Shown here: positions 10,066 to 22,293 of the stretch, one piece after another
How positions within the stretch are numbered: the stretch's first letter is position 1
Layout: each line of letters begins with the position of its first letter
Source of the DNA: Phymatolithon calcareum
Taxonomy: Eukaryota > Rhodophyta > Florideophyceae > Hapalidiales
DNA length: 64,000 nt
Direction: 5' to 3'
NCBI GenBank assembly: GCA_977006965.1
Contig: OZ345354.1
Coordinates: forward strand, 1,178,001 to 1,242,000
Translations under genes and position numbers: made by a program
The notes under the pieces: model-generated
Database searches by the model: none
What the model was told of the DNA's origin: nothing
The model's input: the letters and a program-made list of their open reading frames with translations, nothing else

Positions 10066-11504
10066 TTTTGTGTGGGCAGATGGAAATGTGTATTGGTGCT
10101 ATATGTTTGACTGTTGCGACGTTGATCTTGTTGTCGCTCAATTTGTTGGCTTTGAGCGCATTTTGTTTGACTTTTCCTCTGACTAGATATCTTAATTGAC
10201 TCTGCTAATGAAATAAACTGATCAGAGAATTTGTGTCTACTGTGTTGTAGAGAAAGAAAAGGTATTGGAAGAGAAAAAAAGGGGGGAGAGAGAACCGAAG
10301 GAGATGAAAGAAGATAGCGAGATGACCAGCTACCGTGAGCATCCTAAATGGTTTCCAACCCGGGTCATCCCTTTGATCTACTGTAGCCATAAGGATGTGG
10401 AGTTGTTCTAGGACAACTTCCAATACCCGCAATAAAGAAAAAGAAGAAGAAGATATGGCCTCTTTTTCCATCTCCCTTTTTCTCTGTAACGCACAAGTTC
10501 ATGGTTTCCGAGATTGACAGCATGAATGCGTTCAGGGATCTACGAAAACCCACAGGACTCGCCTAGTTGGTTTCGATCGGGGGCAGAACGATCTCCCTGA
10601 AGAGGTAAGTTAATGCTTCTGTATGGTGGCACATAGATCAAACGATCCTGTCCGAGCAGCTATGACAGTGGGAGGACCGCAGCGACGTCTAAAGTCTGCG
10701 TGCACGCACAGAGTGTAATAAGAGTACTACTCAGAGGCAACTCGTTTGCAATACACCTAGATAAAATTGAACCGCTGGCGGTAGTTAACTCTAAACAACC
10801 ATGCTGATGACGCGGATGATTGAGGCCATCCGGTCAGCCAAGGCGGCCCCTGCACGCAAATATGTCCCCCAGCAGTCCTTGCGGTGCTCGTGTTGGAGTC
10901 ATGCAGAGCAATTCAATCGGTGGCATGTATACATGACGAGGGAACCTATCACTAGCTTGGAGTACGAGGGAAGGATTCTCAAGGACCTTCTAAACTACAA
11001 AGCACTACGATGCAGATTAGGAGTTGGTAGTTCGTTTCTCATTGCTGAGATGAGGAATTGCAGAGGGTGTTGTTTTCCCTCGCCCAAGTCTCGAAAGGAA
11101 GATCTTGACTTGCAGGAGAAACTTTACACATCAAAAGCATGGCTTTTTCCACTCTATGCAAGGATGTGCACACATTGCTGGTGAGAGTACCACCTCTCAT
11201 GGCCAGGCAGCCAATACCGATCACAACTATGTCTGGTCCAATGAGGAAACAGGTAGTGTCCCTACAACCTGCGCCCGCGTGTTCTCATCGTAGAAATAAG
11301 ATCAAAACAAATCAGATGCACCCACGTTTCATACACAAGGCTTGTGCCACGGAAAGTGGTTCTAAACCGAAGCTGCGCGAAAACAACAGCGATTTTTGGC
11401 AGATGCGTACAAAAACGTCCACATCTTCCACATCCTACCTGCAATCTCACGGAACGTTCAGTCCGAGTTGCACAAGGGCACCTCCGCGCCCACGCACCCG
11501 CGAT
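10066..11504. other. Intergenic region between PB1-ZZ and serine acetyltransferase genes
   Basis: It holds a purine-rich tract at 10250-10310 and an ATG-started 127-codon frame at 10801-11184 with no recognisable family. Its Cys-rich end and lack of similarity leave it unsupported. The serine acetyltransferase frame is open from 11139, so a longer N-terminus cannot be excluded. Confidence 0.35.
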
Positions 11505-12584
11505 ATGCGCTCGCTCGCATTTTCTGCTTCACCAGCGTTCCGCGTCATCGGATGCGCGACGTCGAATCGACAGACGGCGGTATGTTGCATATCTCCCGCT
11601 GAGCGTGCACGACCGAAAGTCACCGTAACACCTGCAAATTCGAAGGGTTTCGGAGCCTCAATCACCATAGACGAGATGACGCAAAGTCTGCACGGTGACA
11701 TAGATCCAATCTGGGCATTACTTCGGCGCGAGGCTGAAAATGCCGCCACGAGCGAGCCGCAACTCGCCAGTGAATTATACTCTGCCATATTGGTACACGA
11801 CACTTTGGAGGACACCTTAGCCACCGTTCTTGCCAATGCGTTGCACACCGCAACATTCCAGGCAACACAATGGGTTGAACTCTTCCGTGACGTCTTGTCC
11901 ATAGAGCCTGAATACGGACTTGCGGTACGTGCCGATATCGCCGCCACCATGAGTCGCGACCCTGCAAGTTCATATGCGGCCGGCGTATTACTATACAGTA
12001 AGGGGTTTCACGCGCTTGAGTCGTGGCGTTTGGCACATTGGCTTTGGAAGCAAGGACGGACAAGTTTGGCGCTTTATATGCAAAGTCGTATTTCGAGTAG
12101 ATTTGCTGTTGATATTCATCCTGCTGCGGAGATTGGGTCCGGCGTGCTGATAGATCACGGCACTGGTATTGTCATTGGAGAGACGGCACGACTTGGGGAT
12201 AACGTGTCGATATTACAGAATGTCACACTTGGCGGTACCGGCAAGGAGAAAGGGGATCGACATCCGAAGGTTGGGGACGGGGTCATGATTGGAGCGGGAG
12301 CAACTGTGTTGGGGAACATACAAATTGGAGAGGGTTCACATATCGCCGCTTGCTCCGTTGTGCTGAAACCGGTGGAACCTTTCGCGGTTGTCAGCGGCGT
12401 GCCGGCAAAGGTTGTCGGCAAAGTGTCGTACAAACAAGGTGTCTTTCCGTCGTTCATGATGGACCAGCGCTTGAGTATTCAAACTTTGGGGGCAAAGAAT
12501 CCCTATCAAAATGTTGTTACCGGGCCTGTCAAGGGCGTCGATGAGGCCAAACCGGGTGAGGAATTCAGTGGTAATGGAATTTGA
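11505..12584 (+). CDS. Serine O-acetyltransferase, probably plastid-targeted
   Basis: The enzyme transfers an acetyl group from acetyl-CoA to L-serine, making O-acetylserine for cysteine synthesis. The N-terminal helical domain starts near DIDPIWALLRREA. The left-handed beta-helix of hexapeptide repeats follows, including HPAAEIGSGVLIDHGTG with the catalytic His, NVTLGGTGKEKGDRHP, and VIGAG-type turns. The C-terminus ends GNGI. Bacterial CysE ends in a similar tail whose terminal Ile docks into O-acetylserine sulfhydrylase, so assembly of a cysteine synthase complex is likely. I chose the ATG at 11505 because MRSLAFSASPAFRVIG and the residues after it look like a transit peptide before the catalytic domain. 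Upstream in-frame ATGs (11403, 11139) exist. Length 359, normal for plant and algal enzymes. Confidence 0.9.
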   Translation: MRSLAFSASPAFRVIGCATSNRQTAVCCISPAERARPKVTVTPANSKGFGASITIDEMTQSLHGDIDPIWALLRREAENAATSEPQLASELYSAILVHDTLEDTLATVLANALHTATFQATQWVELFRDVLSIEPEYGLAVRADIAATMSRDPASSYAAGVLLYSKGFHALESWRLAHWLWKQGRTSLALYMQSRISSRFAVDIHPAAEIGSGVLIDHGTGIVIGETARLGDNVSILQNVTLGGTGKEKGDRHPKVGDGVMIGAGATVLGNIQIGEGSHIAACSVVLKPVEPFAVVSGVPAKVVGKVSYKQGVFPSFMMDQRLSIQTLGAKNPYQNVVTGPVKGVDEAKPGEEFSGNGI

Positions 12585-12921
12585 TCGGGCAGATGATCAA
12601 TGTGTATTTTACGGAAGGCCGATTTGTTGAAAATAACAGGGGAACGAGTTGTATTGTAGCAGTTATTTTAGTTTTTGTTTTCCTTATTACTCTCATTTTT
12701 GTTGCTGAGATTGCCGACCAACACAAGCCAAGCTTAGGGTGCGGTTGCCATGTGGCGACTTGACGTAGACAAGACGAATAAAATTGAACAGAAGTTTCAC
12801 CAAGAAACACTATATTTGTTCAGTGCTCCCGATGCAAACGATGTAAAACATACAAACGGGAAGACGGGAAGCATTGAATCAAACATTCATTGTTACATCC
12901 TTACAATAGGCATCAACAATG

Positions 12922-13734
12922 TTACCAATCAAGATCACATGTGGCCCTATTGAAAAGGTAGTCCCGTCCATTGATGTGCGCAATTCCCTCCTTAAGTTGC
13001 ACCTTCCACTTCCCAGTGCCCTTACGAACGCGATCATGTTGCGCGAGGATATAATTATCCGCATCAGGATCCGACCCAGCACTGCAAATATCGCTATCCC
13101 CACTGCTGTCCAAATTCTCCCCACCATTTATAGATTCCTCATCCTCGTCCACCTGTCTGCGTGCTCGTTTTGAGGGCGGTTCCCCGCCCGTCGGTGCCCG
13201 TGAAGCTGCTGCACCAGTGGTATCACCGGGTGCATCCCCCTGCGGCAGATAACCCCCACGAGAGGGCAAAGTCGCCGATGAGCTGGCACCTGTCAAATTG
13301 GCAACCGACGGTAAAACAGGTTCACTCTTCGCAGGACCTACAGAGCCGACAGCGGGGATGGGCGCAAACTCCGTCTTAGCGTAAACATTAGGTTCCAGCG
13401 GTGGCAGAGCAGGCACAGACGCCGATGTCGCGGCCCGAGGAGCGGGGCGAGGCGGCGGAGGTGGACGAGTGAGGGCGGAACGCGGCATCGCAGGTCCTCG
13501 AGCGGTGCTACGGGAGGCAGCACGTGCACCGCCCGAGGAGTGACGGGGAACAAGTGCAGGGTCGTCAGTGAAATCCTGGGCGGCCAACAAACGTTCGGTC
13601 CAATGATCCTTCAGTCTTTGCAACTTTGCTAGCGTCGGGTCGTCCGGTCCACCGGTTGCAATTTCAGTGCGGGCACTCTCAATTGTGGTGTTGATGACTC
13701 GAAGGTATATCTCGCGCACCGTAGACTGGCTCAT
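12922..13734 (-). CDS. GTF2A1: Transcription initiation factor IIA large subunit (alpha/beta)
   Basis: The 270-residue protein has the two conserved ends of the TFIIA alpha/beta precursor separated by a disordered linker. Residues 1-60 (STVREIYLRVINTTIES and the helix after it) form the four-helix bundle part. The last 50 residues (NYILAQHDRVRKGTGKWK through INGRDYLFNRATCDLDW) form the beta-barrel part that contacts TBP and DNA. The linker is Pro/Ala/Ser-rich with a basic KRARRQ patch followed by an acidic run, as in other TFIIA large subunits. It works in the nucleus, stabilising TBP on promoters. The ATG at 13734 directly precedes the conserved helix. It converges on the serine acetyltransferase gene, with about 340 bp between stops. 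Confidence 0.93.
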   Translation of the reverse strand: MSQSTVREIYLRVINTTIESARTEIATGGPDDPTLAKLQRLKDHWTERLLAAQDFTDDPALVPRHSSGGARAASRSTARGPAMPRSALTRPPPPPRPAPRAATSASVPALPPLEPNVYAKTEFAPIPAVGSVGPAKSEPVLPSVANLTGASSSATLPSRGGYLPQGDAPGDTTGAAASRAPTGGEPPSKRARRQVDEDEESINGGENLDSSGDSDICSAGSDPDADNYILAQHDRVRKGTGKWKVQLKEGIAHINGRDYLFNRATCDLDW

Positions 13735-16700
13735 CGCGGGCGCCCGGCCAGATGCGGGCGCGCAAAGTCGGGAATCCTGGGTGGGACAGAGACGAGATAG
13801 ACGCGCGCGGCCCGAGGGGAGCCGCGCGGCTTATAAGGGTCGCCGAGACAATTTGACACGTGTAACAAGAAAATACAGCGCCGCATGAATGGAGGTGATG
13901 ATTTTTTGTCATTTTTTCGGGCATTTGATCGTCGGTTTAGGGTTTCTTCGGATTGCCGGGAAGTCGAGATTGGGTGCAGTGACCTGGCGCGGAGCTAGAC
14001 CGACAGTTGCGTTTTGTTCCTTGTTTCGTGGTGAGCTCGGCTTTGGGACCTTTACCGGCGGTCTTGCTTGTGAGGGAGTGGGACGGAGGTGGCTGTAATG
14101 GTTTGTGTTAATGTCTTGGGGAGTTTTTGCAGTGCAAGGGTGCGTGCGAGCGCGGTGGGAGCAGGTTTTGTGCGCGATTGCCTGGTATGGTTTTCGCGTG
14201 ACTTATGAAGGTATTTTGCAAGGTTGACAGGTGGGCTTGGCTCACACTGGCGAATGAAAACATGAGCCATCGTAGTCGTGGTGCGCGAGAATTGGTTGGT
14301 CAAAACCATTCAATTTTGTTGTTTGCACGAGTGTTGTTTGCGAAGATTCGATGATGTGATGTTGACAGGCTGTTATCTTCTTGGAAGAGCGTGTGGGAAG
14401 GCATGAAAGCAAGTACGGTCAATTTGAATGTGCAAAAGCATGGCGACGAGAGTTTTCAGTCAGTTCGTTCCACCAGAAGGTACGTGCCCATTGTCCCTTG
14501 ATGTACACCGGGCCGGTGCTATTCGGGCTGCATGTCCGACTTGTGGGAGGGAAGGACTGTGAGCGTGTCTGATCAAGAGGCGTACATGGCCTGCTCCAAA
14601 GCGAGTATATCAGGCGTTGTGTTTGAATGCATTTGAGGGAGATTGTGCGATGATTGCATGGAAGTGCCTTTCGTTAGACGGGGGCACGGGAGTTCTCGAT
14701 GATACGTGCTCACAAGCATTGTTTGCAAAGAGAGTAGTGTGCGTGTGCGGTTTTTGGCGTATGTTGCGTCGCAAATTTTCTGGACCGTTTGTGAAAGCAA
14801 ATGCAGACTATCGAACTGGACGCAGATGCAGAGCAATTCAATTCAGTTGTTTAACCAAGCTCTGAACAATGTCTGGTCATGTTTTAGATTCAGGAAGACT
14901 TATCCCAAGAGTCGATCCAGAGCACATTCGGAAAACATTTCTCCCGTGTTTGATTAAGCATGCTTTGATGTACGGAATTTGCAAACGAGCTGTAAACGAC
15001 AGCGCGCGCCAGAGCTATGGAGTGTTGAATCATTATTGTCTTTACAGCCCAAAATTCCCCAACCATGCAGTACTGCTAATATCCAATTGAGTCTCCGAAA
15101 TGCTTGCATGGAGTGATTGATCTTGAAGTGCGCCGTCTATCAAAATTAATTTTGCTTCCAAGAGAGCGGGAAACCAGTAATACTGATGAACTGCATTCTG
15201 CATGGCGCACAAGAGTGACACTTAAGTGACAATGGTGGAACAATGGTCAGTCGGTGGACTGGATGCAAGGTAAGAGGCTGCATTCCCTTACGGCGTCACG
15301 ACGACAGTGAAAGGAAAGGCTTGGGAAAGTTTTGCGTGGTAAGTTCGTGACTGGAGGGCAAAGTGTGACGAAATATATCGACAAGTTTGGTGGCAATTGC
15401 TTCACGATCAGTGACGTACAGCATGCAGTGGGAACTCTGTGGTCTGGATGCTTGAAGGATGCAATAACCGTGATTCATGTTTCGTGAATGAATTACACAA
15501 TTGTACTGTGCCTGGTGCCGGAGCGGCAACTGAACAAACGATGCAGAGTTGCTTGTTTTCTCTCTAGGAAGATCACTAAATTAAACTTCTGATTTGATGC
15601 GTTCCTTTTTGGGAATGGTTGAAGTGATCGAGGTGCAGTAATAGGCCAGAATACAGTAGTTCAGTCGTTCATGATTGGAGGGAGACCCAGACGTGCACTT
15701 CTTTTTGCATTGTACTTTGCTGATGATGCCGTGAAGGCATTGCACCTTCAGTCCGCACCTTGGCAGAGAGCCGACGCATCATGTTGCTGAACTTTGGACT
15801 TTAAAGGTGAGCCGAACGGTGCTCTGTCGGGGAAAGAGCATCACCGGCCGTCTGTACTTTAGTTTAACGCACCGTCCATTGGCGGATTCCTTCATTCTGT
15901 GTTTGTCCTCCACTGTGGTGAGCAGCGTTTCGAGGGCATGGGTCTCTTCCACTCTACTGTAGTGTGGCTTGTGCGCGTGCTATAAGGTCGTTACGTTACC
16001 AAAGATTGATTCTGGAAAATGAACTTTACTCGCTCCTTCTCCTCTCTGCTTTGTTGACTCGAACTGAGAAGCACATGCGACAAATATAATTTTTATTGAC
16101 ACTGTGATCTACAGTAGTTGACCCAAAGTGATCGATAGATCCAGCACTGATGCACTAACTTTTACAGGACTCCAAGAGTCCTTTCTATTACTAAATCAGA
16201 GGACCGCGACGTGGGCACTGATTGTCCGTCCTACAGTACCGATCCACCACTCCTGTTGGCACACCGCTCTGGTCTTCCAGACCCGGTAAACACGATCGCT
16301 ATCTATATTGTAGAATGCTGAAGCTCCTGCGAAAGCGTGGCGCTCGAAATGCTCAAAAACTGCTCACCTGTGTTTCACCCTCAGTTGCCCTTCCAAGTAT
16401 CTATGCTCTCTTGATCCCCGGAAGTAAAATGCCGATTGACGTGACGGCCCAGTGAGAGTGGATTTCACGACGGCCGAGTGAAGAACAGAATTATCACTGT
16501 ATTTGCTTGCTGGTCTGTGCTTCTGAACCTTTCGATGACAAAGACATGAGGCCCCGACCCTTGGGTGCGTACATCCCATACACGGTTGAGGCGACGTCGA
16601 TCGACATTGTCAAGGATGATCGGAACGTGCACGTGCACGATTTTCCGTTATTCGACTGCTCAACCCGGTGGCGACAGCACACAGGGAAGGCAGGGGATTG

Positions 16701-17898
16701 CATGCGATTTGCTCATATGTGAGAACCGCGGAAGTTCGTACTTTCCGTGCAAGATGACACACGCTCCTGTAAAACTCTTCGCCACACAAGGTGATAGGGC
16801 CATCTTGATTGTACGGACACACTCGCATCCTTGCACTAAAGTTACCGTCTCCACTGTAACACAATGTCTTGTTCGATGAAATTCTGGCAAGCCGCTCCCT
16901 TTTGTCGCCCGCAGATGTATCGGCGACTACCTTAGCATCGGATGAGTAACACATTGAGCGCAGAAGTCCGTCAAAAGTTGAAACTTTTTTATGCAACCCT
17001 ACCGGGAACTGATGCAGAATAATTGGCAAGTGTTCCACACGCCGCTCGGTTTTCACCATCTATTCAAAGCACGTGCTCTGCATTCTACACCAACAACATA
17101 CATTGTTGATCTTTCTACTTTTTCCGCACACAGTTGAATGGTCCATTCGGAACTTTCCACACGAGAACTGCAAGGGGCAAACAAGTTATATAGCATCTCC
17201 GAAGCTACAGTACAACTGTCATGCCCTCACGGAACCTACGGCTTGACTTGCTCGTCCCGCCCTTATCCACATGGCTCCTGACCACAAGCTGGCATAAGAG
17301 ACATGCCCCTGGCGGCGGATTGACAGTAACATTATACACCAAAGGTGAAATTAAATTACGCACAGAAACGACTGTTGTGGCGGGAACTTACCCTTCACCC
17401 CACCTCTCAAATGCACTTACTCCGCCTCCAAAATTCGACCTTCCACCGTTGAACGGTCTCCTCTGAATGTCGAGGTAAAATACTCTAATATTCAATCTTT
17501 GAAACGTTTCTCAACACTGAATTTCCATACTGTAGTCTCGGTGCCACACCAAATGCTCATCATGCGGCACCATGATTGCCATTACACCACATCTTTTGAC
17601 GCGCATGGGTACGTCCAGTGTAAGCCATGCGTAGAAGTAACCGTTGCGCCGAACATTTCTCATTTTGCGCTCAAAATCCTTATAATTCTATCCAACACGC
17701 TGCCGCCAAGTGTACCAGCCCGCCGCCGCGCTGTAAAGTCAACTTGGCGCTCGAGCGCCGACATCATCTTCGTCCCTGCTCCCCGGTCGAGGAATTCTTC
17801 CACAACTCTCTTCATCGCCGTCGCCTGCGCACGGCCGGACAAGAACTAACTCCGTCCTCATCGCCCTCGAAACGCGCGCGTGTTAACGGCGTGTGTGT
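13735..17898. other. Gene-free region of about 4.1 kb
   Basis: Between the TFIIA and PPR genes no frame on either strand shows family similarity. The longest, 149 codons on the minus strand at 17059-16610, has no recognisable domain. 13735-13900 is the presumed TFIIA promoter and 17460-17898 the presumed PPR leader. The short motif TACAGTA/TACTGTA occurs several times (near 15650, 15955, 16112, 16232, 17207, 17530). I see no tRNA and no transposon ends. Confidence 0.4.
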
Positions 17899-20800
17899 AT
17901 GCCCGGCGTTAGGGCACAGCTGAGCATGGGCACCGCCACCGCGCCGGACCGCGACCGTGCCCCGAACGACTCTCCTCCGCCGGCAACACACAGTTCTCCC
18001 GAAGACGACTCGGCAGATATGGGCTTTGTCAATCATGCCTTTCATCTCGGTTTGCCGCGTGCGGCGGGTACCGATACATGGGGTCATGCTGCGTTGTGGC
18101 GAAATCCGGCCGCTCGTCATGCAACTCCGGAATGGGACCGTTCCTCTTCGCCGTCCGCATCGTCATCGACTGTTGCAACACTTCCCGTGCAGAATCAGTC
18201 GGCGGCACGCGTGGCGCATCAACAGGCAGACTTGCATTTTCGAGGCGCCCAGACGGTTAATCACGCTCCGTCGCACGCGCAGAATGAGCGTTTTATGCCT
18301 GTGAGTCATCCGCAGTCGGTCATGTTGTCAAGGCATCAGGATGTGCATTTGCATGCTCATCAGCAACAGTTGTCGCTTGCTATGCAGCAAGTGCAGCAGC
18401 AACAGCCGCAGCATCATCATCAAATTCAGCAGAATGCAAATCATCATCAACGCAGGAAGCAATGGTCTCATGCACCGCAACACCATAACCATCACGCACA
18501 GAATCCTCATCTTCATCATCCGCAGCAAACTCATGCACCTCCGCCACGTCGTGGCCGTAACGCACGGCCTTCACATCATCTGCCACAGTCTCAGGGATCG
18601 CTTCCAGGCGCTATGCCCATCCGTGCACGTGGCAACGGTATGGCCAACGGTGGCGGGAATGGAAATGGTAATGGGAATAGTTCTGGAGGTGGTGTTCCTT
18701 CGGTTCGCGAATTTAATCGTCGAATTTCGGCTTGTGCACGTCGCAGGGATCTCGCAGGTGCACTTAGAGTTCTTGATGATCTGGATCGCACTCCTGGTGT
18801 CTCGCGTAATTTGTTCACTTATAATGCTGTCATTAATGCACTTGTCATGTGTGCGCAACATGCAAAGGCAAGGGAACTGTGGACCGAAATGCAGGAGTCG
18901 GGTATTGAGCCTAATTTGGTAACTTATAATACCATGATGAAGAGCTGCTTTGGTGGCACTGATGATGACGTCGGAAGGGCTTTTGCCCTCGTCAAGGAAA
19001 TGGAGCAGCGCGGCATTGCCGCCGACAGGGTTACCCTTAACTCCCTTATTAATGCCTGTGTTACCGCTGGATTGCTCAGGGATGCCCAGAGGGTGTATGA
19101 ACAGATGCGTGCTCGTGATATTGAACCTGATGATTTTACTTTTACCACCTTGGCGAAGGCTGGTGCTTCTCAGAACAATGTCGCTATGCTTGACGCTCTG
19201 CTCATGCATCAGTTACACCATCATTCCACTGCACGCAACCGGGCTGCTGCCGAAAGCGGTGATGGCGGCGGTAATTCAAAGAATTCTTCAACCCACCGCA
19301 CTTCACCCGTGGCGTACAATACCATAGCGGATGCATACATTCGCTGCGGTCACCCCGAACGGGCTCTTCGACTCTTGTCTCGTCTCAGGGACCTTCACAT
19401 TCTTACTCGTAATATTCCTCCGGGATCTGGAACTGACCCGTTGGATGGGGAAACCATTCCCGTCCATCCGGATGTCCAGACGTTTAATGTCATTCTCAAA
19501 GCCCTCAGAGAAGCTGGCGCCCCGGCCAATGATGCCTTTCAGCTCCTCCATCAGCTGAAGATCCTTGGGCTCGAGGCCGACCATATTACACTTCTTACAT
19601 TGGCCGATTTGTGCTGTCGACGGGAAGAGATGGCCCTGGCTGAAGGTGTTCTTCACGCGGCCACCGAAGCTGACGTCCGTGAGTTTGAAAAGGGCTCTAG
19701 TGAGTGGCGTTCACTGTGCAATCGCACCACGGCACGTGACGTTCAACGTTCGTTCCAGAGAGGTGGTGCCAATGGCAGTACTTTGCACAACTCGCACCAC
19801 AACAACGCCGTTAATGTTCCTGGTACGTCCAGTGGACGTAGAAATGTGAACCAGCCCAGAAATGCCAAGGCGAATGCAGCCCTTTTCAATTCGCTTATCA
19901 GAGGCTATTCTTCCCTTGACCCCCCTAATGTGGACGCCGCTGTGGCGCTTTACCGTGAAATGCAGCGATATTTGGAGCTTTATGGCTTCACTTGGTATGC
20001 TGCGGATTTTGTTACTTACACTATGCTCGTGGACGGATTTGCCCGTGTTGGCGACGCCGCTCGTGCGGAATCCATCATTTCCGAAATGGAGAGCGCCGGG
20101 CGCGCAAATGTCGTCGCTTATAATGCCTACATGAAAGCAAACCGCGCGAGTGGATTCAAGGCCGCCGTGCTTGTTCTCGAGCGCATGAAACGCGTGGGAC
20201 TTCGTCCGGACGTCGTGACTTACAATACCATTATTGACTTGCTCTGTTCCGAAGAGAATGGGGCCGCATTGGCTGAAGAGTTGGTCCGTGTCGACATGCC
20301 GCGCAATGGAGTGCGCCCCGACCTTCTCACTTTCAACACGCTTATTAAGGGCGCCGCTCGCGTCCGTGGATCGCGCAGTGATGCTGGAGCTGCGCTTGGT
20401 GCTGCATACCGCTGGCTGCGTGAATTACAGGCAAGAGGCCTGCACCCCGATGAATTTACCTATCAGAGCATGGTTTCCGCTTGCGCGGCTGCCGGCGATG
20501 CCCCGCGTGCGCTCGAGTTCTTCAGGAAGGTTGAGGCGGAAAGGGCTAAGCGGTCCGGTCACAGTTCGGAGTATAGCAGCAACAGCAACTCACCAGACGA
20601 TCGTCCTATGGCTAACCCGTGGCAAGCCACTGTCCAAACTCAGCGTCAGCAGCAGAAGGGAATAACGCCGCGCATCCAGCAGCGCCAGCATAGCGCTAGT
20701 CCTCCGAATGGAACTGTATCTCGCTCGGGACAAGGAAGTTCTGTTGGAAATACGAATGGGAGAACTGGGAAGGACTGGATGTTGCTTCCGCATCCGGCGG

Positions 20801-21615
20801 CGTATATTGCCCTCATGCGAGCATTCTTGACATCAAATGGAAAACATGGTGTGAATTCGGTGCTTTTGCTTCGCGATGAAATGGTCAGTCGCGGCCTTGA
20901 GCTGGGCAAGCAAGGTCATACTGCAGTTGCGGACGCGTATGCTGAACGTGGCGAATTCGAAAAGGTGGAGGAAACGCTTGCTGAAATGCTACGCAAGGAA
21001 CGTCCAGGTCCTGATCAGCAACTCGGACCTGTCCATCACTGCATTCGTATGAAGGCATTGTGCAATGCGGATCGTCTCGATGAGGCCATTGCAATTCTGC
21101 CAGATGTGGAGAATGCAGATGCTGCAGTTTTTAACGTGCTCATCACGGCATGCTCTCGAGCCAAGGATGTGCAACGCCTTACCGTCGTGCTTCGTGCCAT
21201 GGAGGAAGCGAACGTGGACCCCGATGCAATTACCAGCCGTGCGATTTCAGGCATGATGCGTAATGTCGCAAAAACTCTCAGAACTTACGATGAGCATTTC
21301 CGTGACACCATCACCAAATTCGTTGCGGGCAATGCTGGGCAGCAGCAGCAGTCTGTTCCTCCTTTGCAGAATCCACTCGGTCCTCTCGAAAAGACGCCGC
21401 AGCAGCAGCAACAAACTGCTCAGCAGCAGCCTGTTGCGCAGCAGCAGAATCAAGGCCCTACTCCGGGGTCTACCGTGAATCGAGCGGAAGTCGATGTTTC
21501 GAGTGCGCGCGCTAGTGCCGCCGATGTACCGATTGACTCTTTGCTTAATAATATTTCTCTTGGTGCTGACGACGACGCTCGTGCGCAGCCCAATAGCCGC
21601 GGCTTGTTCCTTTGA
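17899..21615 (+). CDS. Large pentatricopeptide-repeat (PPR) protein
   Basis: PPR proteins bind RNA one base per repeat and act mostly in organelles in processing, stability or translation. This one is 1238 residues. Residues 1-265 are disordered and rich in His and Gln, with a His/Gln stretch around 155-215 and an Asn/Gly run (NGGGNGNGNGNSSGGG). From about 270 to 1150 helical repeats follow, with typical starts such as LFTYNAVINAL, VTYNTMMKSC, VTLNSLINAC, FTFTTLAKAG, TFNVILKAL, VTYTMLVDGF, VTYNTIIDLL and LTFNTLIKGA. At least a dozen repeats are visible, broken by disordered insertions. The C-terminus is Gln-rich. No E, DYW or SMR domain is seen. The first ATG of the frame, at 17899, is used; no clear targeting peptide is visible, so the cell compartment is unknown. 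Confidence 0.9.
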   Translation: MPGVRAQLSMGTATAPDRDRAPNDSPPPATHSSPEDDSADMGFVNHAFHLGLPRAAGTDTWGHAALWRNPAARHATPEWDRSSSPSASSSTVATLPVQNQSAARVAHQQADLHFRGAQTVNHAPSHAQNERFMPVSHPQSVMLSRHQDVHLHAHQQQLSLAMQQVQQQQPQHHHQIQQNANHHQRRKQWSHAPQHHNHHAQNPHLHHPQQTHAPPPRRGRNARPSHHLPQSQGSLPGAMPIRARGNGMANGGGNGNGNGNSSGGGVPSVREFNRRISACARRRDLAGALRVLDDLDRTPGVSRNLFTYNAVINALVMCAQHAKARELWTEMQESGIEPNLVTYNTMMKSCFGGTDDDVGRAFALVKEMEQRGIAADRVTLNSLINACVTAGLLRDAQRVYEQMRARDIEPDDFTFTTLAKAGASQNNVAMLDALLMHQLHHHSTARNRAAAESGDGGGNSKNSSTHRTSPVAYNTIADAYIRCGHPERALRLLSRLRDLHILTRNIPPGSGTDPLDGETIPVHPDVQTFNVILKALREAGAPANDAFQLLHQLKILGLEADHITLLTLADLCCRREEMALAEGVLHAATEADVREFEKGSSEWRSLCNRTTARDVQRSFQRGGANGSTLHNSHHNNAVNVPGTSSGRRNVNQPRNAKANAALFNSLIRGYSSLDPPNVDAAVALYREMQRYLELYGFTWYAADFVTYTMLVDGFARVGDAARAESIISEMESAGRANVVAYNAYMKANRASGFKAAVLVLERMKRVGLRPDVVTYNTIIDLLCSEENGAALAEELVRVDMPRNGVRPDLLTFNTLIKGAARVRGSRSDAGAALGAAYRWLRELQARGLHPDEFTYQSMVSACAAAGDAPRALEFFRKVEAERAKRSGHSSEYSSNSNSPDDRPMANPWQATVQTQRQQQKGITPRIQQRQHSASPPNGTVSRSGQGSSVGNTNGRTGKDWMLLPHPAAYIALMRAFLTSNGKHGVNSVLLLRDEMVSRGLELGKQGHTAVADAYAERGEFEKVEETLAEMLRKERPGPDQQLGPVHHCIRMKALCNADRLDEAIAILPDVENADAAVFNVLITACSRAKDVQRLTVVLRAMEEANVDPDAITSRAISGMMRNVAKTLRTYDEHFRDTITKFVAGNAGQQQQSVPPLQNPLGPLEKTPQQQQQTAQQQPVAQQQNQGPTPGSTVNRAEVDVSSARASAADVPIDSLLNNISLGADDDARAQPNSRGLFL

Positions 21616-22293
21616 TCCGTTCCTTTTCTCGCGTGTGAAGTGAGGCAATCATTCTGCCGCCCGCTTCAACATTCTTCGGCCTATTCGAAGGCAGCCCGTG
21701 GTGCCTTTTTACCTGTTTAAGCTCTCGGCGACCGTTCCTTTTCTCCTACTCTTGAACTCGGCTGCAATGATTAATCTTGCGGTGTTCCTTCAAGACCTGG
21801 CTACCTGTCTGTCTACCTATCTCTTGAATTGCTAGCCAGTGTCCAACCTATCTCAGTTCTGTCCTGTCAATCATCTTCACTACTACCGACCGTACAAGGA
21901 AAAACTGCCTACCTTAATTCTCTTCATTTGGATATGCGATTTCTTCTTCATCTCGTAAAGGAATAGCCCCCGTCCGAGCGGATTAATTTTTTTTGCATCG
22001 ATTTTTTGGTTGTACACATTGTATACGCTCTCCGTCTCTTTTATGTTTGAGAGCGTCTTGTAGCTTTCGTAAAGTTAATCACATTTTACTCGCTTATAAA
22101 GTCAAGTCTTCTCTTCTGCCCAGCTGTGCTCCCGCTCCGATGTGCTGCTACTCCGGATAGAATTTCGATTACGGGAGTTTACAGAGTAGAAAATCGCAGT
22201 GTAAATTTTACGTCGTGATTGCCAACTACTGTGGTGGAGAACTTTTAGTCCTTTTGCACAACTGTGAAATAAGATGTGAAGCAAAACGTGGCA
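21616..22293. other. Intergenic region between PPR and rhodanese genes
   Basis: Both neighbouring genes end here (convergent stops), so this is 3' untranslated and spacer DNA. It is AT-rich with a T-run near 21987. I see no gene. Confidence 0.5.

Noticed and set aside
10801-11184. 127-codon ATG-started frame before the serine acetyltransferase gene
   Set aside because: No family similarity, Cys-rich and ends beside an overlapping frame; could be chance.
16610-17059. 149-codon minus-strand frame in the large gene-free region
   Set aside because: No domain, no ATG context, no conserved pattern.
18328-18534. Leucine/methionine-rich frame opposite the PPR gene
   Set aside because: Antisense of the His/Gln repeat; composition is a shadow effect.
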